The position numbers were made by a program, and so were the translations under genes. Positions 9,060 through 18,773 of a DNA stretch of 64,000 bases are shown here, one piece after another; within the stretch, counting starts at the first letter, position 1; each line of letters begins with the position of its first letter. The DNA is taken from positions 1,302,001 through 1,366,000 of the forward strand of contig OZ244046.1 in NCBI GenBank assembly GCA_965215055.1, read 5' to 3'. Source of the stretch: G965215055 sp965215055. GTDB lineage: Bacteria; Pseudomonadota; Gammaproteobacteria; UBA4575. The notes beneath the pieces are model-generated. The model did no database searches. It saw only the letters and a list, made by a program, of their open reading frames with translations, and had not been told where the DNA came from.

Positions 9060-10601
9060 ATGCAAGTCTCCTCTCCTGTTCATTACCCTGAAGATCTTCA
9101 GGCAGGTGCATCTTCGGTTATTGCTGCAGTTGATCTAGGTTCCAATAGTTTTCACATGGTGGTGGCTCAGGATCAACATGGACAATTAAAAGTCATCGAC
9201 CGCATTCGTGAAATGGTGCGGCTGGGCGCCAACCTTGACCAATCGGGGAAATTGTCAGAAGACTCACAGGCACGCGCACTGGAATGCCTGCAGCGTTTTG
9301 GTCAGCGCCTGCGCGAAATGCACGCGGACTCAGTGCGGGTAGTAGGTACTAACACACTGCGGCGAGCTAAAGACAGCGAGGAGTTGATTCAACGCGCGGA
9401 AGAGGCGCTCGGACATCCGATTCAGGTAATTTCAGGTGTTGAAGAGGCACGTTTGATCTATCAGGGTGCGATTCACTCTATTACCGGTCCAGATGGAAAA
9501 TGGTTGATAGTGGATATTGGCGGTGGCAGCACGGAAATTATAATTGGCGAACAGGGTAAACCTTTACTGATGGAAAGCGTACAAATGGGTTGTATTGGAA
9601 TAAGCGAGAGATTTTTTGCCAACGGAGTCTTAGAGAGAAAGAAATTCAAAAGAGCCCTGGTTGAAACAAGGCTGCAGTTACAGCCCATTATATCTGCGGT
9701 AAAAAATCTGGGCTGGGAATATGCAGTAGGCACCGCCGGTACGATTCGCACAATTGCGGAATTGATGCGTGAACTTCAATTGAGTGATCAAGGTATCACC
9801 TACAAGGGGATCAACACAATTATTAGCAAGTTGCAAGAAGCCGAAAATATCAGGTATGTCAAATTCGACAATCTGGCAAAAGAGCGCAACCCTGTTTTTG
9901 CTGGCGGGGTAGTCATACTCAAGGCAATTTTCAAAGAACTCGGCATCAAACAAATGGTTGCCTCAGAGGGAGGGCTGCGTGAAGGTCTGCTGTTTGATCT
10001 GGCCGGCAGGATTCATCATCAGGACACACGTGATCGCACGGTATATTCTTTGATGCGCCGTTATCACGTTGATTTCAGGCATGCGGCGAGGATTAAAACC
10101 ACCACGCTCCACCTTGTAGACAAACTTTCAAGTATTTGGAAAATCGACAATAATCTTGCGTACCAGTTTTTGATCTGGGCGGCAGACCTGCATGAGATAG
10201 GTCTGGACATCTCTCATTCCCGCTATCATCAGCATGGCGCATACTTGTTAAATAATGCGGATTTACCCGGATTTTCATGGAATGAGCAGCGATTGCTTGC
10301 CTGCCTGGTGGGCAACCACCGCCGCAAAATCAATCCTGTTATAATTGATCAACTTCCCTCGCGCTGGCAGGAACAAGTCATGTACATGATCGTGATTTTA
10401 CGTCTTGCCGTACTGATTAATCGTGATCGTACGCCTAAAAAAATCCCGCCGATTAAAATATGTGAAAACCAGGGGAATCTGGACATACGCTTTGTTCACA
10501 AGTGGCTGGCAAAACACCCTTTAACTGTCGCCGAACTCGAACGGGAAAAAGTCTACTTGAAGGCCTTGAGTATAAATGTCGAGATTAACAGTTTACGTTA
10601 G
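9060..10601 (+). CDS. ppx: Exopolyphosphatase (Ppx/GppA family)
   Basis: Releases phosphate from polyphosphate ends. The 513-residue protein has the ASKHA ATPase-like fold with AAVDLGSNSFHMVV near residue 22 and VDIGGGSTEIIIG near residue 150, and a C-terminal HD-like helical region with DLHEIGLDISH. Full-length Ppx rather than the short form. Its stop overlaps the end of convergent ppk by 4 bp. GppA-type pppGpp hydrolysis remains possible. Confidence 0.93.
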   Translation: MQVSSPVHYPEDLQAGASSVIAAVDLGSNSFHMVVAQDQHGQLKVIDRIREMVRLGANLDQSGKLSEDSQARALECLQRFGQRLREMHADSVRVVGTNTLRRAKDSEELIQRAEEALGHPIQVISGVEEARLIYQGAIHSITGPDGKWLIVDIGGGSTEIIIGEQGKPLLMESVQMGCIGISERFFANGVLERKKFKRALVETRLQLQPIISAVKNLGWEYAVGTAGTIRTIAELMRELQLSDQGITYKGINTIISKLQEAENIRYVKFDNLAKERNPVFAGGVVILKAIFKELGIKQMVASEGGLREGLLFDLAGRIHHQDTRDRTVYSLMRRYHVDFRHAARIKTTTLHLVDKLSSIWKIDNNLAYQFLIWAADLHEIGLDISHSRYHQHGAYLLNNADLPGFSWNEQRLLACLVGNHRRKINPVIIDQLPSRWQEQVMYMIVILRLAVLINRDRTPKKIPPIKICENQGNLDIRFVHKWLAKHPLTVAELEREKVYLKALSINVEINSLR

Positions 10602-12676
10602 GGCTTAACCCGAGCGAGTCGAGCAAGTAATGTTTGTTGTGCACTGTAGGCATCAGTCTCATTCATCGATGGTGGTGCATAGGTACCGTCCGATTGTAGA
10701 ATCCAGGCCTGTCGATTATCTTGCAAGTACGTTTCGAGTTCACCGATGATGCGACTGCGAGCAAGTGCATCGCGTATTGGCCAGCAGACCTCTACGCGAC
10801 GAAAGAAATTTCTGTCCATCCAGTCGGCGCTTGAGCAAAATACTTCGGGGTTCCCATTATTATGAAAGTGATATACGCGCGCATGCTCCAGAAAACGACC
10901 GACAATAGAGCGCACCTCGATATTTTCCGAGATGCCGGAAAGTCCCGGACGTAAACAGCAAGTACCACGCACAATCAACTGAATTCTCACCCCCGCGTTC
11001 GAAGCGCGGTACAGGGCCTGGATGATCTGTGGTTCGACCAGAGAATTGAATTTTGCCACGATGCGCGCACAGTGCCCTTGTCGGGCATGTTTAATTTCGT
11101 TGTTGATTAATCTGATGAGGGATTTATACAGTGTAAACGGGGCTTGCAAGACGACGTTCAAGGTAGGTGCTTTGGTAAAGCTGGTAAGCTCAAGAAAAAT
11201 CTCATGTGCGTCCGCCGTCAGTCCGGGATCGGTTGTGAACATTCCATAATCGGTATACAGGCGTGCCGTTTTTTCATGGTAATTGCCCGTACCGAAGTGC
11301 GCGTAACGTCGCAAGTGATCTCGCTCGCGGCGCACGATCAGGATCATTTTGCCGTGCGTCTTTTTGCCGACAATTCCATAGACGACGTGCGCGCCGGCCT
11401 CTTGCAGGCGGTTTGCCAAAGAGATATTTGCAGCCTCGTCGAAGCGCGCCATCAGTTCAATAACCACGGTTACCTCCTTACCTGCCTTGGCGGCCTTTAC
11501 CAAGTTATCGATAATCGGCGAATCTGCCCCCGTTCGATACAGTGTTTGTTTAATTGCCAATACTTTCGGGTCTTCTGCAGCTTGTCGCACAAAATCAATG
11601 ACGGGAGAAAAGGACTGATAGGGATGATGCAGTAAAATGTCACCCTGATTGATCAATGCGAATATACTTTTGCTGTGACTGAAGCTTTGTGACAGTCCGG
11701 GAGCAAAAGGAGGGTATTTCAGGTCAGGGCGATCGACCAGGTCATAGGTCTGGCTGAGGCGATTCAGATTAACGGGCCCGTTGACGCGATATACGTCCAC
11801 CGCATGCAGTGAAAACTGCTGCAACAGATAGGTGATAAGCTCTTCCGGGCAGGCATTTGTCACTTCCAGCCGTACCGCATCTCCATATTTGCGCGAAGCA
11901 AGCTCACCTTCCAGGGCACGCATCAAGTCATCTATCTCCTCATCATCCAGAAATAAATCACTATTGCGAGTCAGCCTGAACTGGTAACTGCCCTGCACCG
12001 TGAGGCCTTCAAATAATTCACTGACGAAGGCGTGCATGATTGAAGACAGAAAGACGTAATTTTCCCCTTCCCTATCACTGACTTCGTCAGGTACACGAAT
12101 TAATCGCGGCAGGGAGCGCGGCGCCTGTACGATCGCGTACTTGCCTTCCCTTTCGAAGGCATCCGAGCCATCAAGCTGCACGATAAAATTGAGCGATTTA
12201 TTGATAATACGCGGGAACGGGTGCGCAGGATCCAGGCCAAGCGGACTCAACACCGGTTCGACTTGGTTGAGAAAATAATGATACAGCCATGTGCTTTGTT
12301 CCGGTGTCCATTTTTCACGCGCGACAAAGCGAACATTTTGTGCCTCCAGTTCCGGTTGAAGCTCTTCATTGAAAACACGATACTGTTCAGCGACAAGCTC
12401 TGCCGCTTCGCTGTGAATTTGTTTTAACAAATCTCTTGGCGCGATTTCATCAGCGGTAGTGTGGCTGATATCAATCTCGATGTGTTGTTTTACGCCACCT
12501 ACGCGAATTTCAAAAAACTCGTCCAGATTGGTACAGGAAATGCACAGAAACTTGAGGCGTTCCAGCAGTGGCGTAGAAGTATCGCGCGCTTGCTGCAGAA
12601 CGCGTGAATTAAATTTCAGCAAGCTGAGTTCGCGATTGATATAGTTTTCAGCTAGGCTAAAGTTTTGCTCGTCCAT
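10598..12676 (-). CDS. ppk: Polyphosphate kinase 1
   Basis: Makes polyphosphate from ATP through a phosphohistidine. The 692-residue protein is the usual PPK1 size. It shows YINRELSLLKFN at the N-terminus, then KTHGKMILIVRR carrying the histidine expected to be phosphorylated, YAHFGTGNYHEKTARLYTDY, and a second phospholipase-D-like domain. Convergent with ppx, so synthesis and breakdown genes share a 3' boundary. Confidence 0.96.
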   Translation of the reverse strand: MDEQNFSLAENYINRELSLLKFNSRVLQQARDTSTPLLERLKFLCISCTNLDEFFEIRVGGVKQHIEIDISHTTADEIAPRDLLKQIHSEAAELVAEQYRVFNEELQPELEAQNVRFVAREKWTPEQSTWLYHYFLNQVEPVLSPLGLDPAHPFPRIINKSLNFIVQLDGSDAFEREGKYAIVQAPRSLPRLIRVPDEVSDREGENYVFLSSIMHAFVSELFEGLTVQGSYQFRLTRNSDLFLDDEEIDDLMRALEGELASRKYGDAVRLEVTNACPEELITYLLQQFSLHAVDVYRVNGPVNLNRLSQTYDLVDRPDLKYPPFAPGLSQSFSHSKSIFALINQGDILLHHPYQSFSPVIDFVRQAAEDPKVLAIKQTLYRTGADSPIIDNLVKAAKAGKEVTVVIELMARFDEAANISLANRLQEAGAHVVYGIVGKKTHGKMILIVRRERDHLRRYAHFGTGNYHEKTARLYTDYGMFTTDPGLTADAHEIFLELTSFTKAPTLNVVLQAPFTLYKSLIRLINNEIKHARQGHCARIVAKFNSLVEPQIIQALYRASNAGVRIQLIVRGTCCLRPGLSGISENIEVRSIVGRFLEHARVYHFHNNGNPEVFCSSADWMDRNFFRRVEVCWPIRDALARSRIIGELETYLQDNRQAWILQSDGTYAPPSMNETDAYSAQQTLLARLARVKP

Positions 12677-12771
12677 GTTCTTTCACATTATTACGGGTGA
12701 AGACATTATATTAAAAACAGAATTATATGGGCACAGAATTCTGTAGAGAGATGCGAGAGGGTTTTAGAAAA

Positions 12772-12803
12772 AATGTAAAAAACAGTAGCGCAGCTTTTAC
12801 ATT
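12772..12803. repeat. Perfect 9-bp inverted repeat upstream of ppk
   Basis: AATGTAAAA (12772-12780) and TTTTACATT (12795-12803) are perfect arms around a 14-nt loop, about 100 bp upstream of the ppk start. It could be an operator or an RNA hairpin. The rest of the 12677-13011 gap shows no convincing gene; a 45-codon frame at 12847 has a poorly spaced ribosome-binding site and was not called. Confidence 0.4.
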
Positions 12804-13026
12804 CCTGGTGTTACCGGGTTCGTGTCACCTGCTTATCCTGGGAGTATGATCAACTACCTTGTGATTTACGCATTGCCGACAGGGGCGAGGTTGGATAAGA
12901 ACATGCTTGAGGCCTTTCTCCAGGTATATTCCGAGGCCTGCTTCAGGCAGCAGCTTGCGTCCAGCTCAAGCGCGCCATGTTAAAATCGAAATCGAAGTTT
13001 AATCCAAAAACGTGAAGTGTCATAAC

Positions 13027-13539
13027 GTGAAAAAGAGAACGATTTTTCTCCTGGTGTTACTTGTCACATTTTCTGCAAGTAATGTCTACGCCAATGAAAA
13101 GCGAATCATCTACGACTTTGAATACGGGATTTTTGCACGTGGCATGGAAGGTTTTGAAGAGGGAGCGCGCGCCATATCGAGTGACGGCGCGCTGGAAAAG
13201 ACCACGTTTATACCTGCAAGACTGGGAACCAAGTTCGGCATTCGCTACTGGTTGTCACGTGCGGGGTTTACCGGCGAGCCTACCCTGCATCTGATCTATC
13301 ACGTGCCCACCATGATTGATCCCAATACAGGGGACTACATTGACAAGATAGAGATCTTGCAGGAAGAATCCAAACTCGACTACAGACACACCATGGCGTT
13401 TGAATTTGCTCACCAGTACGAACTTGTGCCGGGTGAATATCGTTTCTACGTGTTTTATGAAAACCAAAAACTGGTCGAACAGGTATTCCAGATCGAGTTG
13501 CAACATATTGATGAATTACGGCAGACTGAACTGCAATAA
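13027..13539 (+). CDS. Secreted protein of unknown function (possibly DUF3859)
   Basis: Function not recognised. About 170 residues with a clear signal peptide (KKR, then ILLVLLVTFSASNVYA with likely cleavage after YA) followed by a beta-rich soluble domain (FGIRYWLSR, LIYHVP, YRFYVFYENQ). I prefer GTG at 13027 so that the signal peptide begins MKKR; an in-frame GTG at 13012 is the alternative. The domain weakly recalls DUF3859, from memory only. Convergent with the beta-propeller gene. Confidence 0.55.
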   Translation: MKKRTIFLLVLLVTFSASNVYANEKRIIYDFEYGIFARGMEGFEEGARAISSDGALEKTTFIPARLGTKFGIRYWLSRAGFTGEPTLHLIYHVPTMIDPNTGDYIDKIEILQEESKLDYRHTMAFEFAHQYELVPGEYRFYVFYENQKLVEQVFQIELQHIDELRQTELQ

Positions 13540-13590
13540 ACTGGCATTATAACGGTTCTCTAGCCGGGCAAACGGTTTTGAAAAACTGCT

Positions 13591-15111
13591 CTAATTGTTT
13601 TCCTGTTCTTGCACCCGCATTACGGACATGCTGCCACTTTTTTCATTGGCACTGAAGATATAATGACGGTCGCCTGATTGGTAGTGCGCCAGACCTTCTG
13701 GCGCAAACTTGCCGCCTTGACCTGCTTTCGGATCAACCGGAGTTACGCCCACCACCTTTGGATGTGCGGGATCTTCGAGCGAGACCAGGGCCACGGCATT
13801 GGCGCGTTCCAGGCCAACGGCCGTAAACAGCTTGTTATTTATGTGAAAACTCACAACATTCTCCGGTTCCGAGCCTTTGTTATCACTGCGTCCATCCGGG
13901 TACAGACCTGCGGCATGTGCCATTTCGTCCAGTTGGTTGCCAGTATCGGCGATAAACTCTCCCGTTCCAGCGTCAAAGACACTCAACGTACGTCCACCTC
14001 CAACCGGCTTACCACCCAGGACTTTGGCTGCCTTCGGGTCCGTGTCGCCCTCATCAGCAGTCAGCAGGAACTTGCCATCGGGACTTATCGAGATGCCGTC
14101 AGGCTCACGCAGCGCCCGGATTTTTTTGTCAAACCGTACCTTGTCGTCATCTTTGATATCCGCCAAGTGTTCGGTCATTCCCAGGCCAAATACCTTTTCG
14201 ATTTTCGCGGAAGCGGTATCGATTACGACAACACCGTTGTTTTCCTGTAACGAGACGAAAGCCCTGGTGCTGTCAGGCGAAAAGGCTACGAATTCAGGTT
14301 CGGTATTGGCGGGAGAGTTATCCTGCAGTGGAATTTCAATCTCCTCGTCGCTGTTGCCATCGCCCATCTTGCGTTCGAGGGCACGCGCGTGACTTTTATG
14401 CAGCATGCCGGCGACATCGCTGTAATCGCTTAACGGGATTTGCGTAACCGATGCATCCTGCAAGCCGTTTCCGAAGAACACGTGAGTGATGCTGCCTTCG
14501 GGAGACTCATAGCGCTTGTTGTTGTAGCGGTAGGCTTCGCCTTCATTGGCAACGACCAGATACTTGCCATTCGGGCTGAACACCGCGCTGTCCGGGTGCA
14601 CGCCTACTGCGAAAATCTTGAGCAGCTTACCGCTGTCGGCATCGTGTACCTGTATCTTGCCGGTGGCAAACAGGTCTCGATTGACCACGGCCACCGCAAA
14701 AAAGTTTGCCGTCGGGTGAAACGCAACCGAACTGATTTCCTCGCCGTCCGTAACCTTGAAACGGCGCAACGCTTTCGGTACTTCGGGATTCGTGATGGAA
14801 ATAATCTCAACAATTCCTTGTGTGCTACAAGACAGAGCCATCCGCTGCGTGGTTGCCTGGATACTCACGATCTCAGTTTTTTTACCGACATCTTTAACGT
14901 CGTAAACGGAAACCAGTTCCAGGGAAGCCTCGTGTGACGCATGTCCGCTTGCGCTGGCTGTGCCTGCAATCATCATGCAACAGCACATGGATAAAAATAC
15001 ATCCCGAAACTGAAGTACACCTCGGAATTTATTCAGTGATCTATGACTTCCCTCTGTACGTACTGACATATTGAAAGGCCTGCCAGGGAAAGAAGTGTAC
15101 ATGGATTTCAT
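13591..15111 (-). CDS. Secreted beta-propeller protein, choice-of-anchor I / alkaline-phosphatase-like
   Basis: About 506 residues with a signal-like hydrophobic stretch ending TASASG near residue 55. Repeated propeller blades follow: VAFHPTANFFAVAVVN, AVFSPNGKYLVVANEGEA, EFVAFSPDSTRAFVSLQE, DGISISPDGKFLLTADEGD. This matches the family often annotated alkaline phosphatase or choice-of-anchor I. I place the start at ATG 15111 because AGGAG lies upstream. It sits beside a phosphate porin and phoBR, so a phosphorus-scavenging role is inferred. No catalytic residues could be pinned down. Confidence 0.65.
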   Translation of the reverse strand: MKSMYTSFPGRPFNMSVRTEGSHRSLNKFRGVLQFRDVFLSMCCCMMIAGTASASGHASHEASLELVSVYDVKDVGKKTEIVSIQATTQRMALSCSTQGIVEIISITNPEVPKALRRFKVTDGEEISSVAFHPTANFFAVAVVNRDLFATGKIQVHDADSGKLLKIFAVGVHPDSAVFSPNGKYLVVANEGEAYRYNNKRYESPEGSITHVFFGNGLQDASVTQIPLSDYSDVAGMLHKSHARALERKMGDGNSDEEIEIPLQDNSPANTEPEFVAFSPDSTRAFVSLQENNGVVVIDTASAKIEKVFGLGMTEHLADIKDDDKVRFDKKIRALREPDGISISPDGKFLLTADEGDTDPKAAKVLGGKPVGGGRTLSVFDAGTGEFIADTGNQLDEMAHAAGLYPDGRSDNKGSEPENVVSFHINNKLFTAVGLERANAVALVSLEDPAHPKVVGVTPVDPKAGQGGKFAPEGLAHYQSGDRHYIFSANEKSGSMSVMRVQEQENN

Positions 15112-15141
15112 CGTATGCTTATCTCCTGGAAACAGCAATAA

Positions 15142-15178
15142 AAAAGCCGTCTACACTTTCCCTGTGCAAACGGCTTTT
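15142..15178 (-). terminator. Rho-independent terminator after the porin gene
   Basis: AAAAGCCGT (15142-15150) pairs with ACGGCTTTT (15170-15178). Read on the minus strand, the stem is followed by a T run. It separates the porin gene from the beta-propeller gene, so the two are probably not one simple transcript. The symmetric A/T flanks could also work on the plus strand. Confidence 0.75.
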
Positions 15179-15200
15179 GGTCAGAGGAGTATCAAAAAAA

Positions 15201-16430
15201 TCAGAACGCGTATTGTGCGCGGAATGAAACGGCGTTGCCGTCTTCATCTTTGTCATCGCCTTGCAGGTCCGGAGCATGCTCGGTATCGCCGTCAAGATAG
15301 TTCAGCATGAACTTGACGTTCTTGGTGGCGTACCAGTTCACACCCAGCGTCAACAGTTCCCACTCAATCTCATCATCCATGGAGTCAATATCGAGTTCGC
15401 CGTCCTCGTACTTGGCGACCAGTTCCCAGGCACCCGATTTGCCCTTGGGTTTCACCTTGTCGAATTTACCTGATTTGCCCTTGTAGCCTCTGGATTCACC
15501 TGTCAGGATATAGCTTGCCTGGACATAATAGCTGCGCACGTCCACGTCCGAGGCTCTGTCGCTGTCATTTTCATCGAAGTCTGCCGTGCGATGTTCCGCT
15601 TGCAGTGAAAACGGACCAAATACACTGGCTGCTTCCAACCCAAGCTGGTCAGCATCGTCTACGCCGACTGTCTCGTCAAGTGGCCTGCCAATCGTATGCA
15701 CGCCCAAGCGTGATCTAAATTTCATGTCCGTACCTTCGCTGCCAAAATCACGTGTGGCATATGAAGCTGCCAAGTGGACGAAGTTGTGCTTGTCCGCACC
15801 GAAATGACCGCCTATCCTTCCTGCCATGCTGTAGGCATCGGATCCGTCATCGTCTTCATCATCATCGTCAATCAGGGCGGCCTGCCAGAACATGCGGTCG
15901 CTGTGGCCGTGCAGGGCAACCTGAAAAGAAGGTTTGCCTGACAGAAAGCCCAGTTCCGTCGCCGGAGAGCGTTCAATAGTAGAGATCCACTTCGAACTGG
16001 TAAGTTCTTCCAATCCGAAAGGTGCCTTGAAACGCCCGACCATCACTTTTGCGAAGTCAAGCCCCTTGTACTGGATATATCCTGTATCGATCTCTGCCTC
16101 ACCTTCGTCAATGTCAACCGTCATCTTGTATCCCCAGTTCTTGCCAGAGGTACCCTTGATGTTGATACGGGTGCGGCGAAACTCCGATTCCGAGGCATCA
16201 TCGCCATCATTATCAAAGTTGTACATGCCGTCGTAGCTGTCGTAGTCGTACATGATACGGCCGCCGATCGCAAAGGAATTGCCGTTGTTCGATTTGATTT
16301 TAATGCCGCCACCGGTCGTTTTGATCGATATTTCTTCTTTCGAGGTAACCGCGCCGGCAAATACTGCCGTCGTGGAGCAGAAGAAAGCTATCGACGCTAG
16401 TGCGACGAATAATACTGATTTACTTCTCAC
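15201..16430 (-). CDS. Phosphate-selective porin (OprO/OprP family)
   Basis: Outer-membrane beta-barrel for phosphate or polyphosphate entry. About 409 residues: signal peptide (SVLFVALASIAFFC...AVFAG), a short linker, then a 16-strand-type porin with FRRTRINIKG, VDIDEGEAEIDTGYIQYKG and VGRFKAPFGLEEL, hallmarks of the family, ending in aromatic YAF. GTG at 16430 is chosen because GGGAGG lies 7 nt upstream. An in-frame TTG at 16445 overlaps that ribosome-binding site and is less likely. Divergent from phoB with a Pho-box-like site upstream. Confidence 0.88.
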   Translation of the reverse strand: MRSKSVLFVALASIAFFCSTTAVFAGAVTSKEEISIKTTGGGIKIKSNNGNSFAIGGRIMYDYDSYDGMYNFDNDGDDASESEFRRTRINIKGTSGKNWGYKMTVDIDEGEAEIDTGYIQYKGLDFAKVMVGRFKAPFGLEELTSSKWISTIERSPATELGFLSGKPSFQVALHGHSDRMFWQAALIDDDDEDDDGSDAYSMAGRIGGHFGADKHNFVHLAASYATRDFGSEGTDMKFRSRLGVHTIGRPLDETVGVDDADQLGLEAASVFGPFSLQAEHRTADFDENDSDRASDVDVRSYYVQASYILTGESRGYKGKSGKFDKVKPKGKSGAWELVAKYEDGELDIDSMDDEIEWELLTLGVNWYATKNVKFMLNYLDGDTEHAPDLQGDDKDEDGNAVSFRAQYAF

Positions 16431-16554
16431 GAGGGAGCCTCCCAATTAGGTTTATGTTCAATGAACTCGCGTCAATCTAACGAGATTGTTCAATAGGTTT
16501 ATCAATTACGAAGCGGATACTGATGCACGTCTGTGAAGAGAATATGAATGGAGC

Positions 16555-16572
16555 ATTACATTTTTATTACAC
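16555..16572 (-). promoter_or_regulatory. Putative Pho box for the porin gene
   Basis: On the minus strand GTGTAAT-AAAA-ATGTAAT is a 7-4-7 direct repeat with 11-bp period, the layout of PhoB half-sites. It lies about 125 bp upstream of the porin start. Related arrays occur before phoB and pstS. Motif inference by eye. Confidence 0.55.
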
Positions 16573-16600
16573 GGTGCGCGGAGGTGATTCCGACCTCAAT

Positions 16601-16618
16601 CTTTAATAGTTTTGTAAT
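16601..16618 (+). promoter_or_regulatory. Putative Pho box for phoB
   Basis: CTTTAAT-AGTT-TTGTAAT, a 7-4-7 direct repeat with 11-bp period, about 105 bp upstream of the chosen phoB start. The second half-site TTGTAAT is identical to that upstream of pstS, which suggests autoregulation of phoBR. Degenerate relative to the E. coli CTGTCAT consensus. Confidence 0.5.
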
Positions 16619-16723
16619 AAATTTGGAAAATAATGCAGGCTCTCAAGACTCAGTAGAGATACAATCATGCAAAATCAATTCATTTCGGCAGCAGTTTCCC
16701 GTTCAAATGCAAAACACGCCAAG

Positions 16724-17416
16724 ATGGTGAGTGGTAAAAGAGTTTTACTGGTTGAGGATGAGCCCTCCATCCGCGAGATGGTGTCCTTTGCGTTGGGCCA
16801 GGATGGTTACATCATTGATGAAGCCGAAGATGGCAACTCGGCGGAGGCGCAAATCGTCAACTACCTTCCCAGCCTGATTTTGCTGGATTGGATGTTGCCG
16901 GATACAAGCGGCCTGGAACTGCTGAGGAAATGGAAGCGCGAGGATGCGCTGAAGGATGTACCCATCATCATGTTGACCGCGCGCGTGGAAGAACGTGACA
17001 AGGTCACCGGTCTGGATTCGGGCGCAGATGACTATGTCACCAAGCCATTTTCGGTAAAGGAATTATCCGCGCGCATTCGGGCAGTGCTGCGCAGGGGCAC
17101 TGGAGCCCTCGACAACGAGGTCAAGATAGGGCCTATTTTGTTGGACTTGGACGCACGCCGCGCCTATGTCGATGACCAGCCCATCAACATGGGCTCTACC
17201 GAGTTTCGGTTACTTGAGTTTTTTATGACGCACCCGGACAGGGCCTATACTCGCAGCCAATTGCTGGATTACGTATGGGGTCGTAATATATACGTCGAAG
17301 AGCGTACCGTGGACGTCCACATCGTACGCCTGAGAAAACTTCTTAAACCATTGGGTTGTGAACAGATGATTCAAACCGTGCGTGGATACGGTTATCGGTT
17401 CTCCGAAAAAATGTAA
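16724..17416 (+). CDS. phoB: Phosphate regulon response regulator PhoB
   Basis: OmpR-type regulator. The receiver domain has VLLVEDEPSIREM, phospho-acceptor aspartate in LILLDWMLPD and lysine in DDYVTKPFS. The C-terminal winged helix ends VRGYGYRFSEKM. ATG 16724 gives 230 residues, matching PhoB elsewhere; an upstream in-frame ATG at 16667 would add 19 unconserved residues. The stop shares one base with the phoR start, so the pair is coupled. Confidence 0.95.
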   Translation: MVSGKRVLLVEDEPSIREMVSFALGQDGYIIDEAEDGNSAEAQIVNYLPSLILLDWMLPDTSGLELLRKWKREDALKDVPIIMLTARVEERDKVTGLDSGADDYVTKPFSVKELSARIRAVLRRGTGALDNEVKIGPILLDLDARRAYVDDQPINMGSTEFRLLEFFMTHPDRAYTRSQLLDYVWGRNIYVEERTVDVHIVRLRKLLKPLGCEQMIQTVRGYGYRFSEKM

Positions 17417-18735
17417 TGTCACGCAACGCGTGGCTGTCAGAATTTAACCGGATTTTAATTGTATTTGTTCCGTGCGTTGCCGTCGGCATGGTAACGAGGA
17501 ATCTGCCACTGTTTTTGATTTTGGCACTGACCATATATGGCCTGTGGACAATCAGGCAGCTTGTAACGCTGAAAAGATGGCTGGCTAACGGTGCACCCGT
17601 TGATGAAGCACCGGAGTACCTGGGGCTGGTTGACCAGTACGTGTCCGGCATCAGCGAACTGCAAAAAAGCAATCGCGAAAAACAGGACTCACTGGAAAAG
17701 TTCATCGATCAGTTTAACCAGATGATTGCCGCGCTGCCGGATGCCATCGTGGTTATGACGATATCGGGAGAAATCCTCTCTTCCAACCGGGCGGCGCACG
17801 ACCTGCTGCAAATCAGTCCGCAAACCGACAACCACAAGCGCATCATTCAACTGGTACGCGACCCTTTGTTTATCGAGTATTTTTCCGCCGGAAAATTCGA
17901 GCATCCATTGGAGATTCGCGGCTCCGTTCCTGGTGAACTGGAATTGAACATGCGCATTATTGCATTTGGCCAGGGCAGGTTAGTCCTGGTTGCGCAGGAC
18001 ATGTCGCAATCCGCACGCGTTTATGAAATGCGGCGCAGTTTTATTTCAAACGCTTCACATGAGTTGCGCACGCCCCTGACGGTAATACTGGGTTACCTGG
18101 AGACCTTGTCGGAACACGCCGAACTTACCGATAACTGTGTCGTTGCGCTGCGCAGTGCTGAACTACAGGCGCAACGCATGAAGCAGCTCGTCGAAGACCT
18201 CTTGACGCTGTCTCGCCTGGAATCCGCTGCCACCCTTGCTGGGCGCGCTGATGCAATTCCTGTCGCGTCCCTGATTACAGAGACGGTGAAAGAGGCAAAG
18301 CTTTCGGCCTCGTTTACCGATCATAATATATGCTCCAGCATAGAGACCAGTGCCATGCTGAGAGGCGATTTGCAGGAGATCCATAGCGTAATCTCAAACC
18401 TGGTCAATAATGCCGTCAAGCATACGGGGGCGGGCACCAACGTCAACGTTATATGGAGGCTTGCCGATGAAAATTGCATGCAACTGGTAGTCGAAGATGA
18501 TGGCCAGGGTATTGCACCGGAACACGTCGAAAGGCTGACTGAACGTTTTTACCGCGTGGACGCTGGACGCTCACGGGAGAAAGGTGGCACCGGGCTTGGT
18601 CTGTCAATCGTCAAGCACGTGATTGACCGCCACGAAGGCACGTTGACCATCGACAGTGAACCCGGGCAGGGAGCAGTTTTTACGTGCAGCTTTCCTGCCA
18701 CGCGGTTGACATATAACGGCAAGAATGACGAATAA
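17416..18735 (+). CDS. phoR: Phosphate regulon sensor histidine kinase PhoR
   Basis: Inner-membrane kinase of 439 residues. Two hydrophobic segments near the N-terminus, a PAS-like domain (about 100-200), the phospho-acceptor histidine in FISNASHELRTPLTV, and an ATPase domain with N box (NLVNNAVKHT), DDGQGI and GGTGLGLSIVKH. Senses phosphate through Pst/PhoU and phosphorylates PhoB. Confidence 0.95.
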   Translation: MSRNAWLSEFNRILIVFVPCVAVGMVTRNLPLFLILALTIYGLWTIRQLVTLKRWLANGAPVDEAPEYLGLVDQYVSGISELQKSNREKQDSLEKFIDQFNQMIAALPDAIVVMTISGEILSSNRAAHDLLQISPQTDNHKRIIQLVRDPLFIEYFSAGKFEHPLEIRGSVPGELELNMRIIAFGQGRLVLVAQDMSQSARVYEMRRSFISNASHELRTPLTVILGYLETLSEHAELTDNCVVALRSAELQAQRMKQLVEDLLTLSRLESAATLAGRADAIPVASLITETVKEAKLSASFTDHNICSSIETSAMLRGDLQEIHSVISNLVNNAVKHTGAGTNVNVIWRLADENCMQLVVEDDGQGIAPEHVERLTERFYRVDAGRSREKGGTGLGLSIVKHVIDRHEGTLTIDSEPGQGAVFTCSFPATRLTYNGKNDE

Positions 18736-18773
18736 GTGAAGGTGTCGTGCCACGTAATAGTGGCAAATTCGCG

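Noticed and set aside
12847..12984. 45-codon open frame
   Set aside because: Ribosome-binding sequence is only one base from ATG, and the product has no signal, domain or composition supporting a gene.
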